Source: Brevundimonas sp. (GTDB lineage: Bacteria > Pseudomonadota > Alphaproteobacteria > Caulobacterales > Caulobacteraceae). Taken from it: DNA of 64,000 bases. Below are positions 16,215-25,418 of this stretch, one piece after another. Position numbers and translations under genes: made by a program. Where the stretch lies: NCBI RefSeq assembly GCF_027487935.1, contig NZ_JAIYCP010000024.1, forward strand, positions 61,155-125,154. Direction: 5' to 3'. Under the pieces are notes generated by a model. That model was not told the DNA's origin, did no database searches, and saw only the letters and a program-made list of their open reading frames with translations. Every line of letters begins with the position of its first letter. Positions within the stretch are counted from its first letter, which is position 1.

Positions 16215-17252
16215 TCAGCCGACGTAGACCCGCGGCACCCGGGCCGTGACCGAGGTCAGCAGCTCATAGGCGATCGTCCCGGCGGCGGTCGCCGCGTCGT
16301 CCAGCATCCGGTTGGCGCCGAACAGCTCGATCCGGTCGCCGACGGCCAGGTCCAGCCCGGTCACATCGACGGCGCAGGCGTCCATCGACACCCGCCCGAC
16401 GATGGGACGGCATTCACCCGCCACGAAGACCTCGCCACGCGGGCTGTAACTCCTCAGCACGCCGTCGGCATAGCCCGCCGCGCAGGTGGCGATCCGGGTG
16501 GGCCGCGTCGCCATGAAGCCGCGCGAATAGCCGACCGACTCGCCGACGGGCACCTCGTGCAGCTGCAATATCTCCGCCGCCAGCGTCGCCACGGGCTGGA
16601 TGCGGCCCTCGGGGCGGCCCTCGGGTCCACCGCCGTACAGGCAGATACCGGGCCGGGTCGCATCGAACGCATAGTCGGGGCCCAGGAAGACGCCGCCCGA
16701 GTTGGCGAAGGACCGCACCGCATCCGGATAGCGCGCCGCTGCGGCCGCAAAGGCCGTCCGCTGGCGGACGTTCATGGGCTCGGCCGGATCGTCGGCACAG
16801 GCGAGGTGGCTCAGAACCAGATCCAGCCCTTCGAACGGCGTCGGCGCGGCCTCCGGGCGGAAGCCCAGACGGTTCATGCCCGTGTCGATCTGGATACCGC
16901 AGGCACCGCCGCCGGCCGCCTGCCATTCCGCCAGCTGGGCGTCGGCGTTGAGCACCGGGCGCAGGCCCGCGGCCCTCAGCCGGGCCCCGCAGCCGGGCAG
17001 GCAGCCGTCCAGCACATAGATGGCCGGTGTTTCACCAAGCGCCGCGCGCAGCCGCTCGCCCTCGGCGGCCCGCGCCACGAAGAAGGTTCGCGCGCCCTCC
17101 GCCATCAATCGCCGGGCACAGGCGGCGGCTCCGAGGCCATAGCTGTCGGCCTTCACCACGGGATGCACGGGAACACCGCCCAGCGCTTCCAGCGTGCGGA
17201 AATTCGCGGCGAGGGCGTTCAGGTCGACGGTGAGTGTGGCCGGTGCAGGCAT
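16215..17252 (-). CDS. alr: Alanine racemase
   Basis: 345 residues. It interconverts L- and D-alanine with PLP to supply D-Ala for peptidoglycan. The PLP lysine lies in HPVVKADSYGLGA (Lys34). The second catalytic residue, Tyr, is in CAAGYADGV. GRVSMDACAVDV and the closing LLTSVTARVPRVY are typical. ATG 17252 was chosen because the family homology starts at once (TLTVDLNALAANF). A GTG at 17294 with an upstream GGGGATGAG site is a real alternative that would add 14 residues. The stop lies 4 bp from the amidohydrolase stop on the other strand. Confidence 0.92.
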   Translation of the reverse strand: MPAPATLTVDLNALAANFRTLEALGGVPVHPVVKADSYGLGAAACARRLMAEGARTFFVARAAEGERLRAALGETPAIYVLDGCLPGCGARLRAAGLRPVLNADAQLAEWQAAGGGACGIQIDTGMNRLGFRPEAAPTPFEGLDLVLSHLACADDPAEPMNVRQRTAFAAAAARYPDAVRSFANSGGVFLGPDYAFDATRPGICLYGGGPEGRPEGRIQPVATLAAEILQLHEVPVGESVGYSRGFMATRPTRIATCAAGYADGVLRSYSPRGEVFVAGECRPIVGRVSMDACAVDVTGLDLAVGDRIELFGANRMLDDAATAAGTIAYELLTSVTARVPRVYVG

Positions 17253-17337
17253 TCCGCCATCTATGGCGACCCGCTTGTGCGATGCAACACACACCTCATC
17301 CCCGGGTCAGGCCTGAGGATAACGGGGGGCAGGGGCC

Positions 17338-19530
17338 CTAGCGCGGTCCCTTGGCCTTGTAGGGCTTGGCACCGGCGGGCTTGCCGCGCGGGTCACGGGC
17401 CGCCCACGGGCGGTCGCCGCCCTTGGGCTTGCCCTTCCACGGCCGGTCGCCGGCGGCGGCAGCGGGCGCGGCCTCCGCGTCGGAGCGCGGGGCCCAGGGT
17501 GTCTTGCCTTCGCTCGCCGGCTTCTTGACCCAGGGCTTCTTGCCGGGAGGCGTCGGGTCGGCAGGGGTGCGTTTGACCCACGGCTTCTTGCCCTCAGCGG
17601 CCGGGGCCGGGGCGTCGTCGCGCTTCACCCAAGGCTTTTTCTCGGCCTGCGGACGATCCTCGCGAGCCTTCCAGGCGGGCTTTTCAGCGGTCTCCTCGCG
17701 TTTCACCCAGGGCTTCTTGCCTTCAACGGCAGGAGCGGCGTCCTCGCGCTTGACCCACGGCTTCTTCGCGCCTTCGGGACGATCTTCGCGCGGCTTCCAG
17801 GCGGGTTTTTCGCCGCCTTCCTCGCGCGCCTTCCACGGCTTCTTGTCGGGACGGTCGCCGCCGGCAGGCTTCTTGTCCCAGCGGCTGACGGGCTTCTCCG
17901 ACGGGCCCGGCTTGACGGCCGGATCGATCTTCACCCCGTCCTCGAGCCCAAGCGCGATGGCGGCCTCGAACCTGGCCTGCATCTCCTGGGTGATCTCGAA
18001 CTTGGTCTCGCGTTCGAAGATCTTGATCGCGCCGATGTCGCGCTTGGTCACATGGCCGAGGCGGCAGATGGTCGGCATCAGCCATTTCGGATCGGCATTC
18101 TTGTCCCGACCGATATTGATCCGGTACCAGGTCATGTCGCCGCCGCGGGCGAAGTCCGTATAGGGGACGTCGGGCTGGCCCTTGTCGTTCTTGCCGCTCT
18201 CCTGCTGCCGCTTCATCCGGTCGTCGTCATAGACGTCCTCGGGGGCCGGCAGCTTCTGCTGGTAGAGGCGGATCAGGGCGGCGGCGACCTGCTCCGGCGT
18301 GGTCTTTTCCAGCAGTTGGCGGCCGAGGGCCAGCATGTCCTCGTCCTCGACCGGCGCGGTCAGGACCGGGTCGGCGAGCATACGTTTGCGGTCGTTCTCG
18401 AGGATCATCTCGGCCGAAGGCGGGCCCGACCATTCGGCCTTGATCGAGGCCGATTGCAGCATCAGCTCGACCTTGCGGCGGCGCGTATAGCTGACCAGCA
18501 GGACCGAGACGCCCTTCTTGCCGGCGCGGCCGGTGCGGCCCGAACGATGCAGCAGCCCGGCCTTGTTGACCGGGATCTCGGCATGGATGACCAACCCCAG
18601 ATCGGGCAGGTCCAGACCCCGCGCGGCGACGTCGGTCGCGACGCAGACCCTGGCATGGCCGTCCCGCAGGGCTTGCAAGGCCTCGGAACGCTGGCTCTGG
18701 GTCAGTTCGCCGGACAGGCCGACGACCGAGAACCCGCGCTCGCGCAGGCTGGAGGTCAGGTGTTTCACCCGCTCGCGGGTGTTGGCGAACACCAGGGCAC
18801 CGGGGGCCTCGAAATAGCGCAGCACATTGACGACCGCGAGCTCCACCTCGTTCGGCGCGACACGAATGGCCTTGTATTCGATGTCGGCGTGGGACGCGTT
18901 GCCGGCGACCGTATCGATCCTCAGGGCGTCGCGTTGATAGGTCTTGGCCAGCTGCACGATGTCGCGCGCCAGGGTGGCCGAGAACATCAGGGTGCGGCGC
19001 TCGGCCGGGGCGGTCTCGAGGATGAAGGTCAGGTCCTCATGAAAGCCCATGTCGAGCATTTCGTCGGCTTCATCCAGGACGACGGCCTGCAGGGTCGTCA
19101 GGTCCAGCGAGCCGCGCTCGAGATGGTCGCGCAGGCGGCCGGGGGTGCCGACGACGATGTGGCAGCCGCGATTCAGCGCCTGTCGTTCGACCTTGGGGTC
19201 CATGCCGCCGACGCAGGAGACGATGCGCGCGCCGGTCTTGGCGTAAAGCCACTGCAGTTCATTGGAGACCTGCAGCGCCAGCTCGCGGGTCGGGGCGATG
19301 ACCAGGGCCACCGGCGCGCCGAACTCGGCGAATTTCTCGGCCTCGCCGAGCAGGGTCGGGGCAAGCGCCAGGCCGAAGGCGACGGTCTTGCCCGAACCGG
19401 TCTGGGCCGAAACGAGCAGATCACGGCCCTGTTCGGCTTCCAGCACGGCGGATTGCACCGGCGTGGGCTCGGCATAGCCGCGCTCGGAAAGGGCGCGGTC
19501 GAGCGCAGGATGGCTTGCGGGGAAGGGCAT
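17338..19530 (-). CDS. DEAD-box RNA helicase with DbpA-type RNA-binding domain and repetitive basic tail (CsdA/DeaD-like)
   Basis: 730 residues from ATG 19530; a GTG 6 codons upstream is possible. The helicase core is complete: Q motif (GYAEPTPVQ), motif I (SAQTGSGKT, 41-49), PTRELA (80-85), DEAD (153-156), SAT (184-186), DVAARGLD, and HRSGRTGR (328-335). A DbpA-like RNA-binding domain lies near 467-520. From about residue 550 to the end the protein is a low-complexity, positively charged tail with many KPW(V/K)KR and KPAWK(A/P)RE units. The tail probably binds RNA non-specifically or helps condensate or degradosome association. Such enzymes remodel structured RNA during ribosome assembly and cold stress. 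Confidence 0.92.
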   Translation of the reverse strand: MPFPASHPALDRALSERGYAEPTPVQSAVLEAEQGRDLLVSAQTGSGKTVAFGLALAPTLLGEAEKFAEFGAPVALVIAPTRELALQVSNELQWLYAKTGARIVSCVGGMDPKVERQALNRGCHIVVGTPGRLRDHLERGSLDLTTLQAVVLDEADEMLDMGFHEDLTFILETAPAERRTLMFSATLARDIVQLAKTYQRDALRIDTVAGNASHADIEYKAIRVAPNEVELAVVNVLRYFEAPGALVFANTRERVKHLTSSLRERGFSVVGLSGELTQSQRSEALQALRDGHARVCVATDVAARGLDLPDLGLVIHAEIPVNKAGLLHRSGRTGRAGKKGVSVLLVSYTRRRKVELMLQSASIKAEWSGPPSAEMILENDRKRMLADPVLTAPVEDEDMLALGRQLLEKTTPEQVAAALIRLYQQKLPAPEDVYDDDRMKRQQESGKNDKGQPDVPYTDFARGGDMTWYRINIGRDKNADPKWLMPTICRLGHVTKRDIGAIKIFERETKFEITQEMQARFEAAIALGLEDGVKIDPAVKPGPSEKPVSRWDKKPAGGDRPDKKPWKAREEGGEKPAWKPREDRPEGAKKPWVKREDAAPAVEGKKPWVKREETAEKPAWKAREDRPQAEKKPWVKRDDAPAPAAEGKKPWVKRTPADPTPPGKKPWVKKPASEGKTPWAPRSDAEAAPAAAAGDRPWKGKPKGGDRPWAARDPRGKPAGAKPYKAKGPR

Positions 19531-19758
19531 GGGGCGGTCCAATAGCACGATTCAGCGCGCGAATAGTCGGCGCGACAGTCGGCGGACGCCGGCTCATGCG
19601 GGTGAAAAGCGGCAAAATGGTGGAGCCGGTTCAATCCGGTCGCCGCGCCGTCCCCAAAGGGGCGGAATCGCCTGATTTTCCGTCGGATATCCGCCCGTTA
19701 TCGTTCTGGAAACGTCCCCGTGCGTTAATGTTACCGCAATCGTGCCTGAAGGGCCCTT

Positions 19759-20859
19759 ATGTCAGATCGCGCTGTTCGCAGCCTTGAGTTTCTGGAGAAA
19801 TCGGCCTCGACGGCCCGGGTGCTGAACCTGTTCCAGATCTACAAGGTCCACGGTCATACCAGTGCATGGCGCGAACAGCCTCTGTTTGTGTCGCCCGGGC
19901 TGAACCAGGCGCTGGTGATCAAACACAGGCTGCGCCGCAACGAGACCGATCTGTTCAGGGGTTCGCGCCGGGTCGCGACCAAGATTGTCGTGCCGATCGA
20001 CAGCCGCGAGCTGAAGGCTGGCGGTCGCTACGTCTTCTTCGAACAGATCAACTATGCGGCCATTCTCAAGGAGGTGTTCGGCATCACGCCCGAGCACCCC
20101 GACTTCCGGACACTCAAGCTGATCGACCAGCTCCCTTCGCTGGACCCCTTCCTGTTGCGGGAACAGCTGAGTCGGGCCGACATCCATCCGGCCCCCTGCT
20201 ATTTCGCCATCAGTGAGGCGGACATGCAGAAGATGCTGAGCTTCGTCCAGCGCGAGATCGAGCCCCTTGTGCAGCTCAGCCTCGGGGACGCGACGGCCTC
20301 GACCAGTTCCATTGCCCGTATGGCTGCCAAGATCCTCTCGAATGCCCCCGGTGACCGTATGGACGGTCTGGGCGAGGTCCTGAGGCTGAACCCGGAGCAG
20401 TATGAGGAAGGCATCTTCTGCTGGAAGGGCTTCCTCTATTTCAAATGGATGCTCGGCAGCATGGCGGAAGATATCGCCGGCGTCATGGCCAAGGTCGCCA
20501 GCATCAAGGCCGTCGGGCCCATGGACAGTGAGGCGCGGGAATATCTGGTCCGTGGACGCGAGGTCGTCCGCGAACAGATCAAGCGGGCCCGGGCGGAGAC
20601 CCGGGAGACGATGAAGATCTATGACGAGGCCTATGCCGGTCTGACGAAGAACGGCGATCCCCTGATCTTCCGCGACTTCCTGCTCAAGGCACCCTCGCTT
20701 TTCGCTCGCCTTGGCGATCAGCTGGGCGCCATTCAGCATGTCATCAGCTTCTGGAATTTCCGCTTCGGCCCGAAGTCCCCTCCGCCGAGTGTCTCGGAGC
20801 TGATCGACATCTTCATGGATTTCGAAACGAGCCTGAAGGGCCGGAACGAACCGACCTGA
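19759..20859 (+). CDS. Conserved-looking protein of unknown function, 366 residues
   Basis: I do not recognise this family. The gene is well supported: GAAGGG lies 5-7 nt before the ATG, codon use matches its neighbours, and the protein composition is ordinary. The protein looks soluble, with no signal peptide or membrane helix. The N-terminal half (residues 1-150) is mixed alpha/beta. The middle has long acidic helices (EADMQKMLSFVQREIEPLVQ). Residues ~250-300 form a charged, possibly coiled helix (REVVREQIKRARAETRETMK). It stands alone between the divergent helicase gene and tRNA-Val, with GC-rich hairpin pairing after the stop. No function is proposed. Confidence 0.75.
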   Translation: MSDRAVRSLEFLEKSASTARVLNLFQIYKVHGHTSAWREQPLFVSPGLNQALVIKHRLRRNETDLFRGSRRVATKIVVPIDSRELKAGGRYVFFEQINYAAILKEVFGITPEHPDFRTLKLIDQLPSLDPFLLREQLSRADIHPAPCYFAISEADMQKMLSFVQREIEPLVQLSLGDATASTSSIARMAAKILSNAPGDRMDGLGEVLRLNPEQYEEGIFCWKGFLYFKWMLGSMAEDIAGVMAKVASIKAVGPMDSEAREYLVRGREVVREQIKRARAETRETMKIYDEAYAGLTKNGDPLIFRDFLLKAPSLFARLGDQLGAIQHVISFWNFRFGPKSPPPSVSELIDIFMDFETSLKGRNEPT

Positions 20860-20863
20860 CCGC

Positions 20864-20890
20864 GCCCCCGGGGCCAGAGGTGCCGGGGGC
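20864..20890. terminator. GC-rich hairpin between the unknown gene and tRNA-Val
   Basis: GCCCCCGG (20864-20871) pairs with CCGGGGGC (20883-20890) across an 11-nt loop. It lies between two convergent transcripts (unknown gene on plus, tRNA-Val on minus). There is no T-tract on either side, so a bidirectional terminator role is only suggested by position. Confidence 0.4.
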
Positions 20891-20896
20891 CGTGAA

Positions 20897-20971
20897 TGGT
20901 GGATGCGACAGGGATTGAACCTGTGACCCCCTCGGTGTGAACGAGGTGCTCTCCCGCTGAGCTACGCATCC
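20897..20971 (-). tRNA. tRNA-Val (anticodon CAC), CCA encoded
   Basis: On the minus strand the sequence folds as a complete cloverleaf. The acceptor is GGATGCG/CGCATCC. The D arm is GCTC-AGCGGGA-GAGC. The anticodon stem is CCTCG/CGAGG with loop TTCACAC, so the anticodon is CAC (valine, GTG codons). The variable loop is 5 nt, and the T arm is ACAGG-TTCAATC-CCTGT. Discriminator A and CCA are encoded (20897-20900). Total length is 75 nt. No integrase or duplicated tRNA end lies nearby, so there is no sign of an integration site. Confidence 0.95.
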
Positions 20972-21023
20972 GGCCGGTTCAGGAGGCGCGGACATAGCCC
21001 GCTCGTCCGGGGCTGGCAAGCCG

Positions 21024-21728
21024 TCAGATGGCGACGGACACCTCTGCCCGGCACAGGCTCCCGACCGCCGTGATCAGGTCCGGAAAGCGGTCGATGACGA
21101 TGTCGCCGCCCAGGATGTCCAGGGGCGCATCATTGTAGCCGAAGCTGCAGACGACACAGGGCACACCCGCCGCCCGGGCGCTGCCGGTGTCGGTCGTGGC
21201 GTCGCCGACCATCACGGCCCGGGCCGGATCGCCGCCGGCCAGCAGAACGGCCTCGCGCACATGGGCTCCGTCAGGCTTTCGCGCACTGACCCGGTCGGGA
21301 CCGGCGATCACAGGGAAATGGCGGGTCAGACCCACGGCCCCGATCAGGGCCACGGCCAGATCGGTGCGTTTGTTGGTGGCGACGCACAGAACGGCCCCGT
21401 GCGCCGACAGGTGATCCAGGGTCTCCACGACGCCGTCGAACGCCCGGCTCTCGTCAGCGATATGGGCGACATAGTCGTCGATGAAACGGTCGAACAGTTC
21501 GGGCTCTGCGGCCTCGTCCCACACCGTCCCGGCCTCGGCAAATCCATGGCGGAGCAGGGCCCGGGCACCATGGCCGACCAGATGCCGGGCAGAGGACACC
21601 GGCACAGGCGGATGGCCGCGCGGCGCCAGCATCCGGTTCAGGGTGCCGATAAGGTCCGGTGCGGAGTCGACCAGGGTGCCGTCCAGATCGAAGGCAATGG
21701 TCCAGCCTTCAAGATCGCGTATGCGCAT
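21024..21728 (-). CDS. gph: Phosphoglycolate phosphatase (HAD hydrolase)
   Basis: 234 residues from ATG 21728. This start was preferred over an ATG two codons earlier because GGGGGAG then sits 6 nt upstream. HAD motifs are complete: FDLDGTLVDS (nucleophile Asp), VATNKRT (motif II), KPDGAHV (motif III Lys) and VGDATTDTGSARAAG (motif IV). The cap domain between residues ~25 and 85 is of the Gph type, which removes phosphate from 2-phosphoglycolate formed by DNA repair or oxygenase activity. It is divergent from glmU with a 66-bp gap. Other small HAD phosphatases look similar, so the substrate assignment is moderate. Confidence 0.82.
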   Translation of the reverse strand: MRIRDLEGWTIAFDLDGTLVDSAPDLIGTLNRMLAPRGHPPVPVSSARHLVGHGARALLRHGFAEAGTVWDEAAEPELFDRFIDDYVAHIADESRAFDGVVETLDHLSAHGAVLCVATNKRTDLAVALIGAVGLTRHFPVIAGPDRVSARKPDGAHVREAVLLAGGDPARAVMVGDATTDTGSARAAGVPCVVCSFGYNDAPLDILGGDIVIDRFPDLITAVGSLCRAEVSVAI

Positions 21729-21794
21729 CGACATCTCCCCCGGACTGCCGGGATGGGCTAGACCGCTGCCGACGACTAACCGCCGGACCGATTC

Positions 21795-23150
21795 ATGACC
21801 AGCACCCGCGCACCCCGCGCCGCCATCATTCTCGCCGCCGGACAGGGCACGCGGATGAAGTCGCCCCTGCCCAAGGTGCTGCACCCGGTCGGTGGCCGGG
21901 CCATGCTGGATCACGCCATCGACGCGGCCGAGGCCCTGGGCTGCGAGCGGATCATCGTCGTGGTCGGCAATCACTCGCCGGAGGTCCGGGCCCATGTGTC
22001 CAAGCGCCTGGGCGAGGCCGCCATCGCGGTCCAGGACCCGCCGATCGGCACCGGCCACGCCGTGCGCGCCGCCGAGGCCGCCATGGCAGGCTTCACCGGT
22101 CAGGTGGTCATCACCTATGGCGACGTGCCCCTGCTGAAGGCGGCCGATATCGAGCCGGTGTTCGCCTCGACGGACGGCGTCACCGTGATCGGCTTCGAGG
22201 CGCGCGATCCGGGGGCCTATGGCCGGCTGGTCATGGACGGCGACACCCTAGCCGCCATCACCGAAGCCAAGGAGGCGTCGGCCGAGGTTCTGGCGATCAC
22301 CGCCTGCAACTCCGGCGTCATGGCCGCGCCCTCGGCCCTGCTGTTCGAGCTGCTGGCCGAGGTGCGGAACGACAATGCCAAGGGCGAATACTATCTGACC
22401 GATGTGGTCGAACTGGCCCGTCGCCGCGGCGAACCGACCCGGGTGGTGTTCGCCGGCGAGGATGCGGTCATGGGGGTCAACGCCCAGGCCGAACTGGCCG
22501 TGGCCGAGGCCCTGTTCCAGTCAGCCCGGCGCGAGGCGTTTCTGGCCGCGGGCGTGACGATGCCGGACCCCGGGACGGTCCATTTCTCGTTCGACACCGA
22601 GGTCGGCGGCGGGACGACGATCGAGCCCTATGTCGTGTTCGGTCCCGGCGCGAAGATCGCGGGCGGGGCCCGTATCCGCAGCTTCAGCCATGTCGAGGGG
22701 GCCAGGGTCGCCGCCGGCGCCGAGGTCGGCCCCTATGCCCGCCTGCGCCCGGGCGCCGATCTGGGCGAGGGCGCCAAGGTCGGAAATTTCGTCGAGGTGA
22801 AGAATGTCCGCATGGGACCGGGCGCCAAGGCCAACCACCTCGCCTATCTCGGGGACGGCGAGGTCGGGGCCGGGGCCAATATCGGCGCGGGCACCATCTT
22901 CTGTAATTACGACGGCTTCTTCAAACACCGCACCACAGTGGGCGAGGGGGCCTTCGTCGGCTCCAACAGCTCGCTGGTCGCACCGGTGACCATCGGCGCG
23001 GGTGCCATGGTCGGTTCGGGCTCGGTGATCACCCGGGACGTGGAATCCGGCGATCTGGCCCTGGCCCGCGGCAAGCAGGAGACGCTGCCCGGCTGGGCCA
23101 AACGGTTCATGGAGACCATGCGGGCGAAGAAGGCGGCGAAGGCGAAATGA
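21795..23150 (+). CDS. glmU: Bifunctional UDP-N-acetylglucosamine pyrophosphorylase / glucosamine-1-phosphate acetyltransferase
   Basis: 451 residues, standard length. It makes UDP-GlcNAc for peptidoglycan and lipid A. The N-terminal uridyltransferase domain has [18 protein letters not shown] and the GTGHAV and TYGDVPLL segments. The C-terminal left-handed beta-helix acetyltransferase has many hexapeptide turns ([25 protein letters not shown]) and the catalytic-type region [12 protein letters not shown]. The final helix is Lys/Ala-rich. The stop overlaps the rpiA start by 4 bp (ATGA). Its product feeds the lpxA/lpxB genes also in this window. Confidence 0.96.
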   Translation: MTSTRAPRAAIILAAGQGTRMKSPLPKVLHPVGGRAMLDHAIDAAEALGCERIIVVVGNHSPEVRAHVSKRLGEAAIAVQDPPIGTGHAVRAAEAAMAGFTGQVVITYGDVPLLKAADIEPVFASTDGVTVIGFEARDPGAYGRLVMDGDTLAAITEAKEASAEVLAITACNSGVMAAPSALLFELLAEVRNDNAKGEYYLTDVVELARRRGEPTRVVFAGEDAVMGVNAQAELAVAEALFQSARREAFLAAGVTMPDPGTVHFSFDTEVGGGTTIEPYVVFGPGAKIAGGARIRSFSHVEGARVAAGAEVGPYARLRPGADLGEGAKVGNFVEVKNVRMGPGAKANHLAYLGDGEVGAGANIGAGTIFCNYDGFFKHRTTVGEGAFVGSNSSLVAPVTIGAGAMVGSGSVITRDVESGDLALARGKQETLPGWAKRFMETMRAKKAAKAK

Positions 23151-23830
23151 GCGACACCTGGAAGAGGAACGCCGGCGAGGCCGCTGCGCTCCGCGTCGAG
23201 GCCGGCATGGTCGTCGGCCTCGGCACCGGCTCGACCGCGGCCTGGTTCGTCAAGGCGCTGGCGGCGCGCAATCTGACCGGCCTGCGCTGCGTGCCCACGT
23301 CCGAAGCCACGGCCGAACTGGCGCGCGAACTGGGCCTGACCCTGTCGACGCTGGAGGACACCCCCCGCATCGACCTGACCGTCGACGGCGCCGACGAGGT
23401 CGGTCCCGGCCTGGCCCTGATCAAGGGGGGCGGCGCGGCCCTGCTGCGCGAGAAACTGGTGTGGGAGGCCTCTGCCCGCTGCATCGTCATCGCTGACAAG
23501 GCCAAGGTTGTGCCCGTGCTGGGGGCCTTTGCCCTGCCGATCGAGGTGGTCACCTTCGGCCACAAGACCACCGCCAACCGGATCGCCGACGTGCTGGCCG
23601 ATCATGACATCGCCATGCCGGCGCGGGTGCGGACGGCCGAACGAGGGCTGGTTCGGACCGACGGCGGCAATCTGATCTATGATGCGAAATGTGCCGCCAT
23701 CCACGACCCGGTGCGGCTGGCGGACGACCTGAAGCTGATCACCGGCGTGGTCGAGCACGGCCTGTTCCTCGACCTGGCCGATGAGGCGATCATCGGTTTG
23801 GAATCCGGCATCGACGTCCTAAGTCCGTAA
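23147..23830 (+). CDS. rpiA: Ribose-5-phosphate isomerase A
   Basis: 227 residues, standard length. It interconverts ribose-5-phosphate and ribulose-5-phosphate in the pentose phosphate pathway. Signature segments are [25 protein letters not shown] (active-site Asp) and [13 protein letters not shown] (catalytic Glu and Lys), with DGGNLIYD near the C-terminus. Translation starts inside the last codons of glmU (4-bp overlap), so the two are co-translated. gor follows after 30 bp, suggesting a glmU-rpiA-gor transcript that couples sugar-phosphate supply and NADPH-dependent redox balance. Confidence 0.95.
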   Translation: MSDTWKRNAGEAAALRVEAGMVVGLGTGSTAAWFVKALAARNLTGLRCVPTSEATAELARELGLTLSTLEDTPRIDLTVDGADEVGPGLALIKGGGAALLREKLVWEASARCIVIADKAKVVPVLGAFALPIEVVTFGHKTTANRIADVLADHDIAMPARVRTAERGLVRTDGGNLIYDAKCAAIHDPVRLADDLKLITGVVEHGLFLDLADEAIIGLESGIDVLSP

Positions 23831-23860
23831 CCTCGACCTCCGCCGCTTCGAAAGCAGACC

Positions 23861-25246
23861 ATGGCCGATTCCTACGACTACGACCTCTTCGTCATCGGCG
23901 CCGGTTCGGGCGGCGTGCGGGCGGCGCGACTGACCGCCCTCGGCGGCAAGCGGGTGGCCATCGCCGAGGAGCATCGGGTCGGCGGCACCTGCGTGATCCG
24001 CGGCTGCGTGCCCAAGAAATTCATGGTCATGGCCAGCGATTTCGCCCACCAGTTCCATACGGCCGAGGGCTATGGCTGGACGGTGGATGCCCGCTTCGAC
24101 TGGCCGAAATTCCTTGAGGCCAAGGACATCGAGATCGCCCGCCTGTCGGGCATCTATGCCGCCAACCTCGGCAAGGCCGGGGTCGATCTGATCAATGGGC
24201 GGGCCGTGTTGAAGGACGCCCATACCATCGAGATTCTGGGCAAGGATCAGACCATCACGGCCGAGCGGATCCTGATCGCCACGGGCGGGCGGCCCTGGGT
24301 TCCGGAGGATCTGCCCGGGGTGGAGCACGCCATCACCTCGGAAGAGGCCTTCCATCTTCCGCAACTGCCCAAACGCATCCTGATCGCCGGCGGTGGCTAT
24401 ATCGCCGTCGAGTTTGCCGGCATTTTCGCCGGCCTCGGGGTCGAGACCACCCTGATCTATCGCGGCCCCAACCTCCTGCGGGGCTTTGACGACGATGTGC
24501 GCGCCCATCTGGCCGGCGAGATCGAAAAGCGCGGGATCAAGGTGATCCTCGGATGCCGACATGCCGCGATCGAAAAGACCGCCACAGGCTTGCTGAACCG
24601 GCTCGAGAACGGCCACGAGATCGAGACCGATGTGGTCATGTTCGCCACCGGCCGCGTGCCCTACGTCAAGGCGCTGGGGCTGGAGACCGCCGGGGTCGCG
24701 CTGAACGACCAGGGCGCCATCAAGGTCGATGCCCTGTCGAAGACCACGGCCGACAACATCTGGGCCATCGGCGACGTCACGGATCGCATGAACCTGACGC
24801 CCGTGGCCATCCGCGAGGCGGTGGCCTTCCATGAGACCGTCTATCGCGACAACCCCCAGGCCTTTGACTATGAGGCCGTGGCCACCGCCGTGTTCAGCCA
24901 GCCGCCGGTCGGCACGGTCGGCCTGACCGAGAGCGAGGCCCGGCACAGCCTGGGCGGCGCGGTTGACGTCTATCTGACCCGGTTCCGGCCGATGAAATAC
25001 GCCTTCACCGGCTCGGACGAGCGGGTGCTGATGAAACTGGTTGTCGACGGCCAGAGCCAGAAGGTGGTGGGTGTCCACATCGTCGGTCCGGAGTCGCCCG
25101 AGATGATCCAGCTGGCCGCCATCGCCGTGAAGGCCGGCCTGACCAAGGCCCAGTGGGACGCCACCTGCGCCGTCCACCCCACCATGGCCGAGGAACTGGT
25201 GACCCTGAAGGACAAGCAGCAACCGGGGCAGATGTCGGCGGGGTAG
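23861..25246 (+). CDS. gor: Glutathione-disulfide reductase
   Basis: 461 residues. It reduces oxidised glutathione with NADPH, using FAD. It has an N-terminal FAD site (FVIGAGSGGVRAARL), the redox disulfide in GGTCVIRGCVPKKFMV, an NADP-binding fold (AGGGYIAVEFAGIFAGLG, followed by an Arg after strand 2), FATGRVPY, and GDVTDRMNLTPVAI. The C-terminal CAVHPTMAEELV supplies the His-Glu pair of the partner subunit. The family also contains trypanothione reductase and mercuric reductase, but the spacing fits bacterial GOR. The gene is followed directly by an array of palindromic repeats. Confidence 0.95.
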   Translation: MADSYDYDLFVIGAGSGGVRAARLTALGGKRVAIAEEHRVGGTCVIRGCVPKKFMVMASDFAHQFHTAEGYGWTVDARFDWPKFLEAKDIEIARLSGIYAANLGKAGVDLINGRAVLKDAHTIEILGKDQTITAERILIATGGRPWVPEDLPGVEHAITSEEAFHLPQLPKRILIAGGGYIAVEFAGIFAGLGVETTLIYRGPNLLRGFDDDVRAHLAGEIEKRGIKVILGCRHAAIEKTATGLLNRLENGHEIETDVVMFATGRVPYVKALGLETAGVALNDQGAIKVDALSKTTADNIWAIGDVTDRMNLTPVAIREAVAFHETVYRDNPQAFDYEAVATAVFSQPPVGTVGLTESEARHSLGGAVDVYLTRFRPMKYAFTGSDERVLMKLVVDGQSQKVVGVHIVGPESPEMIQLAAIAVKAGLTKAQWDATCAVHPTMAEELVTLKDKQQPGQMSAG

Positions 25247-25260
25247 GGGGGTCGCCCCCG

Positions 25261-25331
25261 TCTCCTCCCCGCTTCGCGGGGAGGGGGACCGTCCGGAGCC
25301 TCGCAGAGGCGAAGGAGGGTGGAGGGGCGCC
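25261..25331 (+). repeat. 71-bp intergenic repeat, copy 1
   Basis: It begins with a perfect hairpin CCTCCCCGC-TTC-GCGGGGAGG, continues through GGGGGACCGTCCGGAGCC, and ends in GGAGGGTGGAGGGGCGCC. It is identical over its length to copy 2. It lies 14 bp after the gor stop. Confidence 0.85.
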
Positions 25332-25338
25332 ACCCCAG

Positions 25339-25409
25339 TCTCCTCCCCGCTTCGCGGGGAGGGGGACCGTCCGGAGCCTCGCAGAGGCGAAGGAGGGTGG
25401 AGGGGCGCC
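25339..25409 (+). repeat. 71-bp intergenic repeat, copy 2
   Basis: It is a direct, apparently identical copy of 25261-25331, giving a 78-bp period. The hairpin CCTCCCCGC/GCGGGGAGG is retained. Confidence 0.85.
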
Positions 25410-25418
25410 GACCGCACG

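Noticed and set aside
17400..17830. Tandem DNA repeat as a mobile or regulatory element
   Set aside because: It is fully explained by the repeated KPWVKR-type codons in the helicase tail.
18052..19545. 497-residue plus-strand open frame opposite the helicase
   Set aside because: Antisense shadow in GC-rich DNA; the minus strand has all helicase motifs.
20733..20969. Minus-strand open frame of 78 residues (GEHLVHTEGVTGSIPVAST-like)
   Set aside because: It is a read-through of the tRNA-Val gene; this kind of translation is a well-known artefact of tRNA sequences.
20897..20971. tRNA-Val as an integration (att) site
   Set aside because: No integrase, no duplicated tRNA 3' end and no change in composition are seen on either side.
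23819..25417. 532-residue minus-strand open frame opposite gor
   Set aside because: Antisense shadow of gor running into the intergenic repeats; no family features.
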